Shown here one piece after another: positions 15,978-25,356 of a stretch of DNA of 64,000 nt; position 1 is the first letter of the stretch, and each line of letters starts with the position of its first letter. The notes below the pieces were generated by a model. That model ran no database searches. It was given only the letters and a program-made list of their open reading frames with translations, and was not told the DNA's origin. Source of the stretch: Crocinitomix sp044361315 (lineage in GTDB: Bacteria > Bacteroidota > Bacteroidia > Flavobacteriales_D > Crocinitomicaceae); the NCBI GenBank assembly GCA_044361315.1, contig JBIKJA010000005.1, positions 62,001 through 126,000 on the forward strand, in the 5' to 3' direction. Position numbers and translations under genes: made by a program.

Positions 15978-18256
15978 TACTTGACTTCGATTTCATCAAT
16001 GAAGAGCCAAGCTGGTTGTCCTGCTGCTTCGTGTCCATTTGGAACCACACCAATATTTGTGGCCTTAAACCGAATGAAGCGTGCTGGAAGTTTCTCGCCT
16101 TTCTCATTAAGTTGGATTTCAACAGGCAAGATACTTTTCTTATTTGATAAATCGATCGAATTGGTAGAAAAAATTCGGGTTTCCGACCATTTTTTTCTAT
16201 CTTTAGAGATGGACACTTCAACTGTTGATGGTAAAAAGATCCACGAATTTGAATATTGATAAAAGTTGCAGGCCATTTTTGAGATGGATTGAATTTTCCC
16301 TAAATCCAGCTCAACTTCGACATTTTTGCCGAAAAAACCTTGCCAAGTGCCGTCTCTAAAATCTAAGGATCCGATTCGCCCATCCACCAAATTCTTTTTT
16401 TCGTTTCCTGGATACCATCGGTTATATTCGGTGGCGTAAACAACAGTGCTATTTAAGGCTACATGGGTTGAAATGGTTTGTTTGATTGGGTTACCATAGA
16501 CTTTTCCTGCTTTAAACGCTTGAACCTCTAGTATTCCACTTCGATTTAAAGCAATTGGAGCTGAGTAAGCTTGAAATTCATCTTTTTCAGACCAGCGGTA
16601 TTTTAAGGTTAAATTAGACAGGCTTTTATCCAAATGGATTTGAATTGAATCTTCTTGAAACTCAAATCGAATTTGAGCACCGATGGATTCCATTCCATAA
16701 GTAATGCCTTGTTTTTCTAACCAGGGATAATGACCTTGCAAACGCACATAAAAATCATCAAAATTAGGTTGTTTTGGTGCGCTCCATAAAACTTCTGCCA
16801 AAGCAATCATTCGCGGAAAAACCTTTGAATCTAAATTTTGTTCGTTCGGCACATGTTCGGTCCAGATATTACATTCGCCGCCAAGAATGTACTTGTGAAA
16901 TTTTTCTTCCAATTCATGTGGGATTGGATTAAAACCGTAGATTTTTTGTAAATCAATCGCCGCCAAACTATAATCCAAATAACAATGGCTGGTCGGCGAC
17001 ATAATGACATCATGCTTGGTGCGAGCGGCTTCTAATCCTCCATCCATTCCGCGCCAACTTTGAACCGTGGCAGTGGGAGAGAGGCCTCCTTCTAAAATCT
17101 CATCCCAACCAATTAATTTACGGCCATTTTTGGTTAAAAATTTTTCAATTCGTTTAATAAAATAGGATTGTAATTCGTGGGCATCTTTTAAACCTTCGTC
17201 AACCATTCGTTTTTTGCATTTGTTGCAGTGTTCCCACCTGAATTTAGGGGCTTCATCCCCGCCAATGTGAATATATTCTGAAGGAAAAATCGCCATGACT
17301 TCTGTCAAAACATCTTCTAAAAAAACAAAAGTACTGTCATTTCCTGCGCAGAAAATCTCTTTAAAAACGCCCCAATCGTTGGCTACTGAAATAGGACCAC
17401 CTGCACAGGATAAATGTGGATAGGCTGCCAATGCTGCTTGGGCGTGCCCTGGCAATTCAATTTCTGGAATTACGGTAATGTGTCGTTCGCTTGCATAAGC
17501 GACAATTTCTTTCAACTCTTCAGTGGTATAAGATCCTCCGTAAATAGAACCATCCGCTTCTGTTCGCCAAGCACTTATTTCAGTGAGTTTCGGATATTTA
17601 GCGATAGGAATCCGCCAACCTTGATCTTCTGTCAAATGAAAATGGAGGACATTCATTTTATAATAGGCCAAGGCATCAATGTATTTAAAAACCACCTTTT
17701 TATCAAAAAAATGGCGACAAACATCCAATAACAATCCACGGTGTGGAAAGGCTGGGGCATCATTAATCGTAACGCATGGCAAGGCAATCGCCAAATGTTT
17801 GGTTGAAGCATAAGCGCTCGTCCCTAAAAGTTGTCTAAGGGTTTGAATTCCACGCATGACCCCAATTGGAGAGCTTCCTGCAATTCGCAATTCATTCGGT
17901 TGTATCTTTAATAGGTAGGCTTCGGTATTATTTGCATCTTGAATCGTTGAGTCGATGGAAAGAACGAGGTTTGTTTGACTTGAATTTACTTCAAGTTTAT
18001 CGGAAGGTAATGTAATTAAAATATCTGTTAATAAATTGCTTAGGTATTTTTTTTCATTCGTCAATTCGAGGGGTGCAGTAATTTCTAAATTGCCAGTAAG
18101 TTCAAATTTTCCAATTTCTTTTTTTATTGATTTTGGATAAGGAATCAGTTCCATTTTTTGCTCAACTTTGTCTAATTGGTTGTCGATTCGTGTTTTAGTT
18201 GGTTGATCGCTCGCAAAAGGTAAAACAAGCAATAAGTAAAATAGAAATTTTACCAT
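15977..18256 (-). CDS. GH20 beta-N-acetylhexosaminidase, exported
   Basis: A 759-residue glycoside hydrolase family 20 enzyme that removes terminal beta-linked GlcNAc or GalNAc. Layout: short hydrophobic export signal (1-16), GH20b N-terminal domain (about 35-165), GH20 catalytic barrel (about 168-510) with the catalytic pair Asp334-Glu335 in HIGGDEAPKFR, a linker domain, and a C-terminal discoidin-like (F5/8 type C) sugar-binding domain with LVDGRIGS and VEVELDLGKIQSISKM. It overlaps the glycosylasparaginase gene by 7 bases and cutC by 1. Together with that asparaginase it suggests stepwise breakdown of N-glycans or glycopeptides: exo-removal of GlcNAc, then release of the Asn-linked sugar. 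Confidence 0.93.
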   Translation of the reverse strand: MVKFLFYLLLVLPFASDQPTKTRIDNQLDKVEQKMELIPYPKSIKKEIGKFELTGNLEITAPLELTNEKKYLSNLLTDILITLPSDKLEVNSSQTNLVLSIDSTIQDANNTEAYLLKIQPNELRIAGSSPIGVMRGIQTLRQLLGTSAYASTKHLAIALPCVTINDAPAFPHRGLLLDVCRHFFDKKVVFKYIDALAYYKMNVLHFHLTEDQGWRIPIAKYPKLTEISAWRTEADGSIYGGSYTTEELKEIVAYASERHITVIPEIELPGHAQAALAAYPHLSCAGGPISVANDWGVFKEIFCAGNDSTFVFLEDVLTEVMAIFPSEYIHIGGDEAPKFRWEHCNKCKKRMVDEGLKDAHELQSYFIKRIEKFLTKNGRKLIGWDEILEGGLSPTATVQSWRGMDGGLEAARTKHDVIMSPTSHCYLDYSLAAIDLQKIYGFNPIPHELEEKFHKYILGGECNIWTEHVPNEQNLDSKVFPRMIALAEVLWSAPKQPNFDDFYVRLQGHYPWLEKQGITYGMESIGAQIRFEFQEDSIQIHLDKSLSNLTLKYRWSEKDEFQAYSAPIALNRSGILEVQAFKAGKVYGNPIKQTISTHVALNSTVVYATEYNRWYPGNEKKNLVDGRIGSLDFRDGTWQGFFGKNVEVELDLGKIQSISKMACNFYQYSNSWIFLPSTVEVSISKDRKKWSETRIFSTNSIDLSNKKSILPVEIQLNEKGEKLPARFIRFKATNIGVVPNGHEAAGQPAWLFIDEIEVK

Positions 18257-19248
18257 TCTTTCTCGTATTTAGCGTCTACCATTTTTTCGTTAAGTTGATC
18301 GCGCAAGGCCACGTTAAATCCGGCATATACACTGTGACAGCCAACTTCTCCATTTTTAGACAAGGCAATAAAACCCACTTGTAAGTTTTCGAGGTTTTTA
18401 TGCCTTTTAATGATTCTTGCAACGGCTTCTTCACAAGCTTCTTGAGGCGTTTTACCATGTCGCATTAATTCTACCACAATCGCACTTCCCGCCACACGAA
18501 TCACCGCTTCACCTAAACCCGTTGCACAAGCCGCGCCAACTTCATTATCCACAAATAAACCAGCACCGATAATGGGCGAATCCCCAATTCGTCCGTATAA
18601 TTTATACGCCATGCCACTAGTCGTGCAAGCACCCGCCAGATTTCCAGCTTCATCAATGGCGAGCATTCCAATAGTGTCGTGGTTCTCACTATTAATTCGC
18701 GGTTGATAATTTGACGATTTTAACCAGTTTTGCCAAGCTTCTTTCGAGCTTTCTGTCAATAAATTGGTTTTTTTAAAGCCCTTTGACAAGGCAAACGTTA
18801 AAGCGCCATCGCCCGCTAACATCACGTGGGGCGTGTCTTCCATCACTTTTCTGGCCACCGAAATTGGATTTTCAATGTGTTGTAAAAAAGCTACTGCGCC
18901 ACAATTTGAATGATGATCCATGATGCAGGCATCTAAGGTAACATTTCCATCACGATCAGGTAATCCACCCAAGCCAACACTGGTATTGTTAGGATCTGAT
19001 TCTGTGACACGAACCCCTTTTTCTACGGCATCTAAAGCACTTCCACCTTTAGAAAGGACTTCCCAAGCTGCTTTATTTGCATCCAATCCATGATTCCACG
19101 TTGATACAACAATTGGTTTGATGACCTTTTGCTTTTTTTTCGATTGTAGTGCTAGGGTTAATTGATCTGGAGCAGCCGTCACTGCTTGACTCATTAAGAC
19201 AACACTTCCAACAGCGCCGAGTTTAATAAATTGTCTTCTTGATTTCAT
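18250..19248 (-). CDS. N4-(beta-N-acetylglucosaminyl)-L-asparaginase (glycosylasparaginase)
   Basis: A 332-residue Ntn-hydrolase precursor closely resembling the Elizabethkingia glycosylasparaginase: VVSTWNHGLDANKAAWEV, GGLPDRDGNVTLDACIMD, PHVMLAGDGALTFALSKG and ACTTSGMAYKLYGRIGDSP. Autocleavage would occur before Thr192 in the ENHDTIGM segment, which then becomes the nucleophile cleaving the GlcNAc-Asn bond. The N-terminus has a twin-arginine-type leader (KSRRQFIKLGAVG, then a hydrophobic stretch), so it is probably exported folded. First gene of the four-gene operon with GH20, cutC and yrdC. Confidence is high because the match covers the whole length. Confidence 0.94.
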   Translation of the reverse strand: MKSRRQFIKLGAVGSVVLMSQAVTAAPDQLTLALQSKKKQKVIKPIVVSTWNHGLDANKAAWEVLSKGGSALDAVEKGVRVTESDPNNTSVGLGGLPDRDGNVTLDACIMDHHSNCGAVAFLQHIENPISVARKVMEDTPHVMLAGDGALTFALSKGFKKTNLLTESSKEAWQNWLKSSNYQPRINSENHDTIGMLAIDEAGNLAGACTTSGMAYKLYGRIGDSPIIGAGLFVDNEVGAACATGLGEAVIRVAGSAIVVELMRHGKTPQEACEEAVARIIKRHKNLENLQVGFIALSKNGEVGCHSVYAGFNVALRDQLNEKMVDAKYEKEW

Positions 19249-19319
19249 GGTACTCTTTTGAGCTTGATTAATAGATAATCACTTAAAATTGATGTATTTA
19301 AGTATATGGCGTTTCAATT

Positions 19320-20105
19320 TTATTCTTCCGAATAAGGAAAACGCAAATGTTTTACCGAAGTACCGTTATTTTTAATTTCTTCCAACGATTTTATTCCAAT
19401 TTCGATATGTTCTTTTACATAATCGCGCGAAACATTTTCGTCGCTTTTACTGGTTTTGATGCCTTCTGCAATCATTGGTTGATCAGAAACAAGTAAAAGT
19501 GCACCAGTTGGAATTTTATTGGCAAAACCGGTAATAAAAAGGGTGGCGGTTTCCATGTCAATGGCCATTGCCCGGGTTTTTCTCAAATAATCTTTAAAAT
19601 CATTGTCATGTTCCCAAACGCGCCGATTAGTGGTGTAAACTGTTCCTGTCCAATAATCTCGTTTATGTTCGCGAATGGCTGTTGAAACCGCTCGTTGTAG
19701 ATTAAACGCAGGTAATGCCGGAATTTCAGGAGGGAAAAAGTCGTTGGAGGTTCCTTCGCCTCGAATGGCAGCAATTGGTAAAATATAATCGCCAATGGCA
19801 GTTTTCTTTTTTAATCCACCACATTTACCTAAAAATAAACAAGCATTGGGATGAATCGCACTCAATAAATCCATGATGGTGGCAGCATTCGCGCTTCCCA
19901 TAGTGAAATTTATAAAGGTGATTCCATTTGCTGTCACATTGGGCATGGCTTTATCTAATCCCTTAATTGGAACCTTGTAAATTTCCGAAAAAATTTCGAG
20001 GTATTTATTGAAATTGGTCAACAAGATATATGACCCAAAATCTTCAAGGGAAGTTCCTGTATATCTTGTTAACCAATCTTTTACTATTTCTTCTTTAGAG
20101 TTCAT
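19320..20105 (-). CDS. amn: AMP nucleosidase
   Basis: A 261-residue nucleoside-phosphorylase-fold protein of the short AMP nucleosidase type found in Bacteroidota, which hydrolyses AMP to adenine and ribose 5-phosphate. Visible features are FINFTMGSANAATIMDLL, ACLFLGKCGGLK in the phosphate or base site, DYILPIAAIRGEGTSNDF, AIDMETATLF (the ribose-binding Met-Glu) and LLLVSDQPM near the end. It starts with ATG at 20105, nine bases after a Cys-rich lipoprotein gene on the same strand. Cytoplasmic. The alternative would be another purine nucleosidase, but the substrate-loop wording favours AMP. Confidence 0.88.
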   Translation of the reverse strand: MNSKEEIVKDWLTRYTGTSLEDFGSYILLTNFNKYLEIFSEIYKVPIKGLDKAMPNVTANGITFINFTMGSANAATIMDLLSAIHPNACLFLGKCGGLKKKTAIGDYILPIAAIRGEGTSNDFFPPEIPALPAFNLQRAVSTAIREHKRDYWTGTVYTTNRRVWEHDNDFKDYLRKTRAMAIDMETATLFITGFANKIPTGALLLVSDQPMIAEGIKTSKSDENVSRDYVKEHIEIGIKSLEEIKNNGTSVKHLRFPYSEE

Positions 20106-20114
20106 TCCGACAGT

Positions 20115-20402
20115 TTATTCTCCAGCACCACAAGCACCTGGCTCGCAAGCACCTGGTTCACATGCCATTGCGCCTGAATCCGTTGAATCGGCTGGTTTAT
20201 CACATTTTTTCTTGTCACATTTTTTCTTGTCACATTTATCCTTGTCACATTTCGTTTTATCGCATTTGTCTTTATCACAGCATTTTTCACCTGTAGCAGT
20301 TGAATCTGCTTGAGCTGCCTCAGTTCCATCAGCAGCAGAGTCACTGCATGAATAAACGAAAAGAGATAAAGATAAGACCAGTAAAAAAGTTATTTTTTTC
20401 AT
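20115..20402 (-). CDS. lipoprotein with Cys-Asp-Lys tandem repeats
   Basis: The start is the ATG at 20402 (MKKITFLLVLSLSLFVYSC), giving 95 residues with a lipobox ending in VYSC. After an Ala/Asp spacer come about six tandem copies of the five-residue unit C-D-K-x-K, then the repeats CEPGACEPGACGAGE. At DNA level the unit is a 15-base tandem repeat (about 20205-20285). Evenly spaced Cys with acidic and basic residues suggests metal binding or a redox-sensitive surface, but no family is recognised. Repeat number is likely variable by slippage. It precedes amn by nine bases and may share its transcript. Confidence 0.8.
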   Translation of the reverse strand: MKKITFLLVLSLSLFVYSCSDSAADGTEAAQADSTATGEKCCDKDKCDKTKCDKDKCDKKKCDKKKCDKPADSTDSGAMACEPGACEPGACGAGE

Positions 20403-20494
20403 TGTACTATTATTTGTTTGTATCATCAGTTCGTCTTCGAACCTAAAAGCTAAGGTACTAAATTAAACCCATTCAATATTTATAAATTTTGAAT

Positions 20495-21559
20495 TTATTC
20501 ATCTTTTTTGGAATTATATCTGAGCGAGTTGGCTAATTTCCCTTTTTCAGAGAGTAAAATAGCGATGTTTTTAGTTCCTTCAAATTCCCCAAAAATTATG
20601 ATCATGATCACTGTTATTGGCACGCTTAATACCATGCCTGTAATTCCCCAAATTGCTCCCCAAATACTAAGTGCGAGAATGACGATAAACGAACTAACAT
20701 TAAGAGAATTCCCCATTACTTTAGGCTCAAGAAAATTACCAATGATCATTTCGATTGTGCCAATCACTAGTAAAACAAGCAATGCCATGTTCAGATCGCC
20801 AAATTGTAATAAGGCCATCAACGCGGTAAAAAAAGGAGCAAATAACGACCCTATTGTTGGGATATAACTCAAAATAAAAATCAAAAAGGACCAAAATAGG
20901 GCAGAATCGACGCCAATGATTAGGAGGGCTATAAAACTTAAACTACCTACCAATAACCCAATAAAAGTTTTTAAAGCGATGTATCTACTCACCGAATCGC
21001 CAATTCTTTGAAGAATATGAGTGACTTCTTGTTGTTTTTCAGAGGATGGAAAGATGGAAAGAATTTTTGACTTGAATAAGGTCTCTTCAATCAAAATAAA
21101 AAGCAAATAAAGCGCAATCATAAACGTATTACCCAAAATTTCTGTTAAACCAGTAATCAAATTTCCAATTAAACTCGAAAATTCAATTTCTCCAACAAAA
21201 TTTCCCATGAGAACCTCAATATCAATGTTAAATAGGGTGTTTAAGTCTAATTTAAAGACATTTAAATTAGCTTCGTACGTAGATAAATTGTTCATGATTT
21301 CATTCATATTGTTCACCAAGAGGTACATGATTCCACCAAGAAATAAGTACAAAATAATTAAGGCCAAAAAATTCAAGACCCATTGTGGTAAACGTTTTCC
21401 GATAAATGGAATACGTTTCGCCATTTTCCGGATTTCACGAATAAAAAACCAAACGAAAATTGCCAGAATTAGTGGTAAAATGATGCTCTTTCCAATTATT
21501 AACAGGAAAATACTTGCGAGTGTGATGACAATAATGGAAGCTGTATTAACTAATTTCAT
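20495..21559 (-). CDS. AI-2E family (PerM-like) membrane transporter
   Basis: A protein of about 354 residues starting MKLVNTASIIVITLAS at the ATG at 21559; a longer frame to 21637 runs into recQ and is not used. It has about seven to eight membrane helices and the family signature in the C-terminal half: PTIGSLFAPFFTALMALL-type loop (seen as SYIPTIGSLFAPF) and GNFLEPKVMGNSLNVSSF. Family members are permeases of varied function (autoinducer-2 export, Na+/H+ exchange, polyol efflux), so the substrate is not assigned. It begins 4 bases after the recQ stop, so the two share a transcript. Confidence 0.88.
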   Translation of the reverse strand: MKLVNTASIIVITLASIFLLIIGKSIILPLILAIFVWFFIREIRKMAKRIPFIGKRLPQWVLNFLALIILYLFLGGIMYLLVNNMNEIMNNLSTYEANLNVFKLDLNTLFNIDIEVLMGNFVGEIEFSSLIGNLITGLTEILGNTFMIALYLLFILIEETLFKSKILSIFPSSEKQQEVTHILQRIGDSVSRYIALKTFIGLLVGSLSFIALLIIGVDSALFWSFLIFILSYIPTIGSLFAPFFTALMALLQFGDLNMALLVLLVIGTIEMIIGNFLEPKVMGNSLNVSSFIVILALSIWGAIWGITGMVLSVPITVIMIIIFGEFEGTKNIAILLSEKGKLANSLRYNSKKDE

Positions 21560-21563
21560 AGTT

Positions 21564-23675
21564 TTAATGATATTTAGAGAGTATGGTAAGGGCAACCGAA
21601 ATTTTACGGTAATCAATTTCCCCAGATAAATGATCAAAAATTGGTTTCAATTGATTGGTTTGATTCAATTGCTTTTTGGCCATTTTTACTTGATTTACTT
21701 CGTATTCTGTCACGTAATTATTTAAATTAATCGGGTGATTTTCTTCAAACAATTTGCACAAATGACCCAAAACCGTGTTAGGAGTCATTTTTCTAATCTC
21801 ACAGATTTCTTCCAACGATTTTCCTTGTTCATAATAAAGTAAGGTTTGTTGAAGTGTAGTTAATTTTGGAGCAAATTCTTGTGCGTTTAGGTCATTGATT
21901 ATCTTCAAAATATCTTTTCCAAACCGCTGAAATTTCACTTGTCCCATCCCTTGGATTTCAAGTAGTTCGTAATCGGTTTTAGGTTTTATAGTTGCAATTT
22001 CATTCAAGGTTGAATCGTGAAAAATGACATAAGCAGGCACCTTGTTTTGCGCAGCGATTTCTTTTCGATAAACTTTCAACGCATCTAATAAAGGACTTCC
22101 TCCAGGTGCCGATTGGGACACTTTTCGTTCCTTTTTTTCTGGCGATTTAGCGATAGTTTTTGTGACAGGTCTCGAAATTGGCAATTTATCAGTGGAATAA
22201 AGAACCGCGCGACCAGCTTCTGTGACTTTTAACTTTAAATAATCGTCATAAGCAATTTCGATAAGTCCTAAATTAATAAACTGATTGATATACTGTTGCC
22301 AATCCACAAAGCTATGGTCTTTGCCAACTCCATAGGTTTTTAATTCGTGGTATTGCCGTTCGTAAACGTCCATACTTTTAGAACCTCGGAGGATGTTGAT
22401 TAACAAATTAGCTCCCACCTGTTCTTTTGTTCTTAAAATGGCCGACAAGGCCATTTGCGTAATGATTTTACCATCAAAAAATTCGGGAGGATTGTTGCAA
22501 ATGTCGCAGTTTTGGCAATCTTCACTTTTAAATTCACCGAAATAGGAGAGGAGGATATTTCTTCTGCAGGAAGTAGCTTCGGCGTAGTTTAGGATTCGTT
22601 TTATTTTTTCTTGGTAAGTTTCCTTAAATTCTGACTCTTTAATAAAATCATTTAATAGAATAACATCACGATAATTGTAATAAAGAATTGTATCACTCGC
22701 CAGGCCATCCCGCCCAGCACGGCCAATTTCTTGGTAATAGCCTTCGATATTTTTTGGAAGATTATTATGGATAATCCAACGAACATTTGATTTATCGATT
22801 CCCATTCCAAAGGCAATTGTCGCACAAATAACGGTAAAATGATCGTGGATAAAGCCATCTTGCACCGCATCACGACTGGCATTGTCCATTCCCGCGTGGT
22901 AATGTCTTGCATTAAAACCATTCGAGTTCAATAAAGCACTCCATTGTTCGGTTTCTTTTCTGGATAAGCAATAAATAATTCCTGCATCATCCATACGACC
23001 CCGAATAAAGGCCATAATTTCCTTTTCCTTTTGTTTGGCAGGAATTTGAGAACGAACAGCCAAGCTTAAATTTTGACGGTTAAAAGAAGACAGAAATAAC
23101 TGAGGTGAATTTAAGTCCAATTGATTAGCGATATCTTTTCGTGTAATTTTATCTGCCGTGGCGGTTAAGGCCATAAAAGGAACATTGTGGTAATGTTTGC
23201 GCAGCGCTTTGATTTGTCCGTATTCCGGTCTAAAATCATGTCCCCACATCGAAACGCAATGCGCTTCGTCAATTGCAACCATTGAGATAGGAACATTTTT
23301 CAACCAAGAAGAGAAAGCAGAGACCAATGTTTCTGGAGCAATGTAAAGTAATTTTAACCGATTTTCAATGCAAGCTTTTACAATTTCGCGTTTTTCGGTT
23401 TCAGATTGTGAACTATTAAAATACGCCGCTTTAATCCCATTTGATGTTAAGGATTCAACCTGATCGCGCATCAAAGAAATTAAGGGGGAAATAACCAATG
23501 TTACATTCTTAAAAATTAAGGCAGGTATCTGAAAACAAACCGATTTCCCACCTCCTGTAGGCATTACAACAATAGAATCTTGACCACTTAAGGTATGTTC
23601 TATTACCTCAAGTTGATTCGGTCTAAATTGATCATATCCGTAATATTTTTTGAGTATTTCTTTTGGCTGTTGCAT
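21564..23675 (-). CDS. recQ: ATP-dependent DNA helicase RecQ (full-length type)
   Basis: A 703-residue superfamily 2 3'-5' helicase acting in recombination and fork repair. Walker A is PTGGGKS at 39-45, the DEAH box is at 136-139 (AIDEAHCVSMWGHDFRP), motif VI is QEIGRAGRDG. The RecQ zinc-binding cluster is seen as CRRNILLSYFGE and CQNCDICNNP, followed by a winged-helix RQC region, an HRDC domain (about 535-605, LLDALKVYRKEIAAQ) and a C-terminal helix-turn-helix-like tail (KSLEEICEIRKMTPNTVLGH). Starts with ATG at 23675 and precedes the AI-2E permease by 4 bases. A second, shorter RecQ lies at 29-31 kb. Confidence 0.95.
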   Translation of the reverse strand: MQQPKEILKKYYGYDQFRPNQLEVIEHTLSGQDSIVVMPTGGGKSVCFQIPALIFKNVTLVISPLISLMRDQVESLTSNGIKAAYFNSSQSETEKREIVKACIENRLKLLYIAPETLVSAFSSWLKNVPISMVAIDEAHCVSMWGHDFRPEYGQIKALRKHYHNVPFMALTATADKITRKDIANQLDLNSPQLFLSSFNRQNLSLAVRSQIPAKQKEKEIMAFIRGRMDDAGIIYCLSRKETEQWSALLNSNGFNARHYHAGMDNASRDAVQDGFIHDHFTVICATIAFGMGIDKSNVRWIIHNNLPKNIEGYYQEIGRAGRDGLASDTILYYNYRDVILLNDFIKESEFKETYQEKIKRILNYAEATSCRRNILLSYFGEFKSEDCQNCDICNNPPEFFDGKIITQMALSAILRTKEQVGANLLINILRGSKSMDVYERQYHELKTYGVGKDHSFVDWQQYINQFINLGLIEIAYDDYLKLKVTEAGRAVLYSTDKLPISRPVTKTIAKSPEKKERKVSQSAPGGSPLLDALKVYRKEIAAQNKVPAYVIFHDSTLNEIATIKPKTDYELLEIQGMGQVKFQRFGKDILKIINDLNAQEFAPKLTTLQQTLLYYEQGKSLEEICEIRKMTPNTVLGHLCKLFEENHPINLNNYVTEYEVNQVKMAKKQLNQTNQLKPIFDHLSGEIDYRKISVALTILSKYH

Positions 23676-23791
23676 TAAATCAAAGATAAAAAAAAATACC
23701 TTTCGAGCAACTTCAAAAAACTATTTTGCTAAAAAAATTATCAACTATTTGCGAAAAAATTAAGCAGAAAGAAAGTTAAATAGTAGGATCA

Positions 23792-24151
23792 TCAAAGCAC
23801 CTTCAAACTGTCCAATTCTTGCTGGGTGATGGTTGGAGGAATAATTCCCTTTTCGATTTTACCTAACGCAAATTCGGCAGTGATTTGTGCTTTTTCTTGG
23901 GTAGAAAAGCCTTTATTTCCTTGAACTGCGGGAATGTGAGGTTGATTAATAAAAGGTTGTCCGTTGAGTAAGATTTTATAACCCCAATCTAATCCTTCGT
24001 TTTGAAATGTTTCTACGGTATAATGGTCTTCTGTTTGCGTCTGAATTTCTTCAGTTATAGGCGTTACAGGAACATTTTCTTCCGATTCTTTTACCTCAGA
24101 TTGGCATTGAATAAAAAGTAAAAAGGGGAGGAGAGGTAAAATTAGTTTCAT
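23792..24151 (-). CDS. DUF4907 lipoprotein
   Basis: A 119-residue lipoprotein (signal LLPFLLFIQC, Cys about 16) with an acidic linker and a DUF4907-like domain, recognised from DWGYKILLNGQPFINQPHIP followed by AVQGNKGFST and the end TITQQELDSLKV. DUF4907 proteins commonly accompany Kelch-repeat proteins in Bacteroidota, as here: the start overlaps the stop of the Kelch gene by one base (TAATG). Function unknown, probably surface or periplasmic. Confidence 0.85.
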   Translation of the reverse strand: MKLILPLLPFLLFIQCQSEVKESEENVPVTPITEEIQTQTEDHYTVETFQNEGLDWGYKILLNGQPFINQPHIPAVQGNKGFSTQEKAQITAEFALGKIEKGIIPPTITQQELDSLKVL

Positions 24152-25356
24152 TAATTAAATACTACAGATTTAGAAGCAATAAAATTCGATTCATCGTAAA
24201 AACAAACAAAATACTGGCCACTTACGATTTTTTCATCGGATGAAATAAAATACCGTCCGTCTCCTTGATTTTCTATATTCATCAATCCTGAAATTTCTTG
24301 TCCTGAAACAGAAAATATTCGAATTTGAAGATTGGAAATTTGCATTGGAAAAGCCACCGTAAAATGCGCGTTGGTTGGATTAGGGTAAAGATTAAAATCA
24401 GCAGCATCACATTCAGCAGTGCTTAATGGATAAGGTTCATATTCGTAAAAATCGTCGTGGTATTGGCCATTGTAACCTAAGCCCACAAAAATTCGCTCGT
24501 CAATGACTAAAGCGCTTGCTTGTGTTCGCGCATGCGGAAAGTCGGCGCGTTGCGACCAGACATCCCCAAAATAATTGTACGACCAAACATCTTTGCGATA
24601 TTCAAAATCATTATCTTCACCTAACATGATGTAGGCATTCGGAAAAACGCCACATCCTACTGCACCTAATCGCGGAGTTCCAGGAAAATCAGCCTTTTGA
24701 TCCCATGTGTCTGTCAACGGATTATATTCCCAAAAATCATCCATATATCCTAAACTACTTCGTCCTGTACCAACATAACCTTTTCCACCCATTGTAAATC
24801 CAACAGCTTCTTTTCTTGCACCGCCTTCAAAATCAGCTAATTCTTCCCATTCATTTAAACTAGGATCGTAACTGTAAAAATCCGATTTTAAATTTTCTGC
24901 ATCTTGCCCAAGTCCTACATAACCTTTTTGATCAATAGCAAAACCAATCGCCCCATTTCGAGGCGTTCCTGCAAAATCTGCCATTTGCGTCCATGTTCCA
25001 GTTGAAGCATCGAATCGCCATAAATCCTTCAATAGAGTCGAACCAACACCAAGCCCAACATACGCAAATGTATCAATCGTGAATGCAATTGCTGATGCTC
25101 TTTCCAAGCCTGCACCAGCATCTCCGCCCAAAGAGGTTTCGTCATCCCAATCATCTTGTTCTACATCATACGAATACAATCTGCGTTTTAAATCAATCAA
25201 ATCAACCCCTGTAACCACGTATCCTTGATTTTGTAACGTAAACGTAGCGGCAGCTGCTCGAGGTGGACCGTTCACTGAGTCTCTTTGAATCCAAACATTT
25301 TGAGTTCTTGCAAGCGAGGAAATACTTAAAACTAAAAGAAATAATCTTATTCTCAT
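24151..25356 (-). CDS. secreted Kelch-repeat protein with T9SS sorting domain
   Basis: A 401-residue exported protein (signal LFLLVLSISSLARTQ) with about six Kelch repeats, each with GYVGLG-type turns and W-x-x-x-x-F-P/G blocks (for example AIGFAIDQKGYVGLG), forming a beta propeller. Residues about 320-401 form a type A T9SS C-terminal sorting domain: FNLYPNPTNAHFTV and the final ASKSVVFN. It is therefore probably secreted across the outer membrane by the type IX system and attached to the surface. It overlaps the upstream Kelch paralogue by ATGA and the following DUF4907 gene by one base. Confidence 0.92.
   Translation of the reverse strand: MRIRLFLLVLSISSLARTQNVWIQRDSVNGPPRAAAATFTLQNQGYVVTGVDLIDLKRRLYSYDVEQDDWDDETSLGGDAGAGLERASAIAFTIDTFAYVGLGVGSTLLKDLWRFDASTGTWTQMADFAGTPRNGAIGFAIDQKGYVGLGQDAENLKSDFYSYDPSLNEWEELADFEGGARKEAVGFTMGGKGYVGTGRSSLGYMDDFWEYNPLTDTWDQKADFPGTPRLGAVGCGVFPNAYIMLGEDNDFEYRKDVWSYNYFGDVWSQRADFPHARTQASALVIDERIFVGLGYNGQYHDDFYEYEPYPLSTAECDAADFNLYPNPTNAHFTVAFPMQISNLQIRIFSVSGQEISGLMNIENQGDGRYFISSDEKIVSGQYFVCFYDESNFIASKSVVFN

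Noticed and set aside
20205..20285. TTGTCACA repeats as further copies of the accessory promoter motif
   Set aside because: They are inside the coding tandem repeats for Cys-Asp-Lys and have no second box at the right distance.
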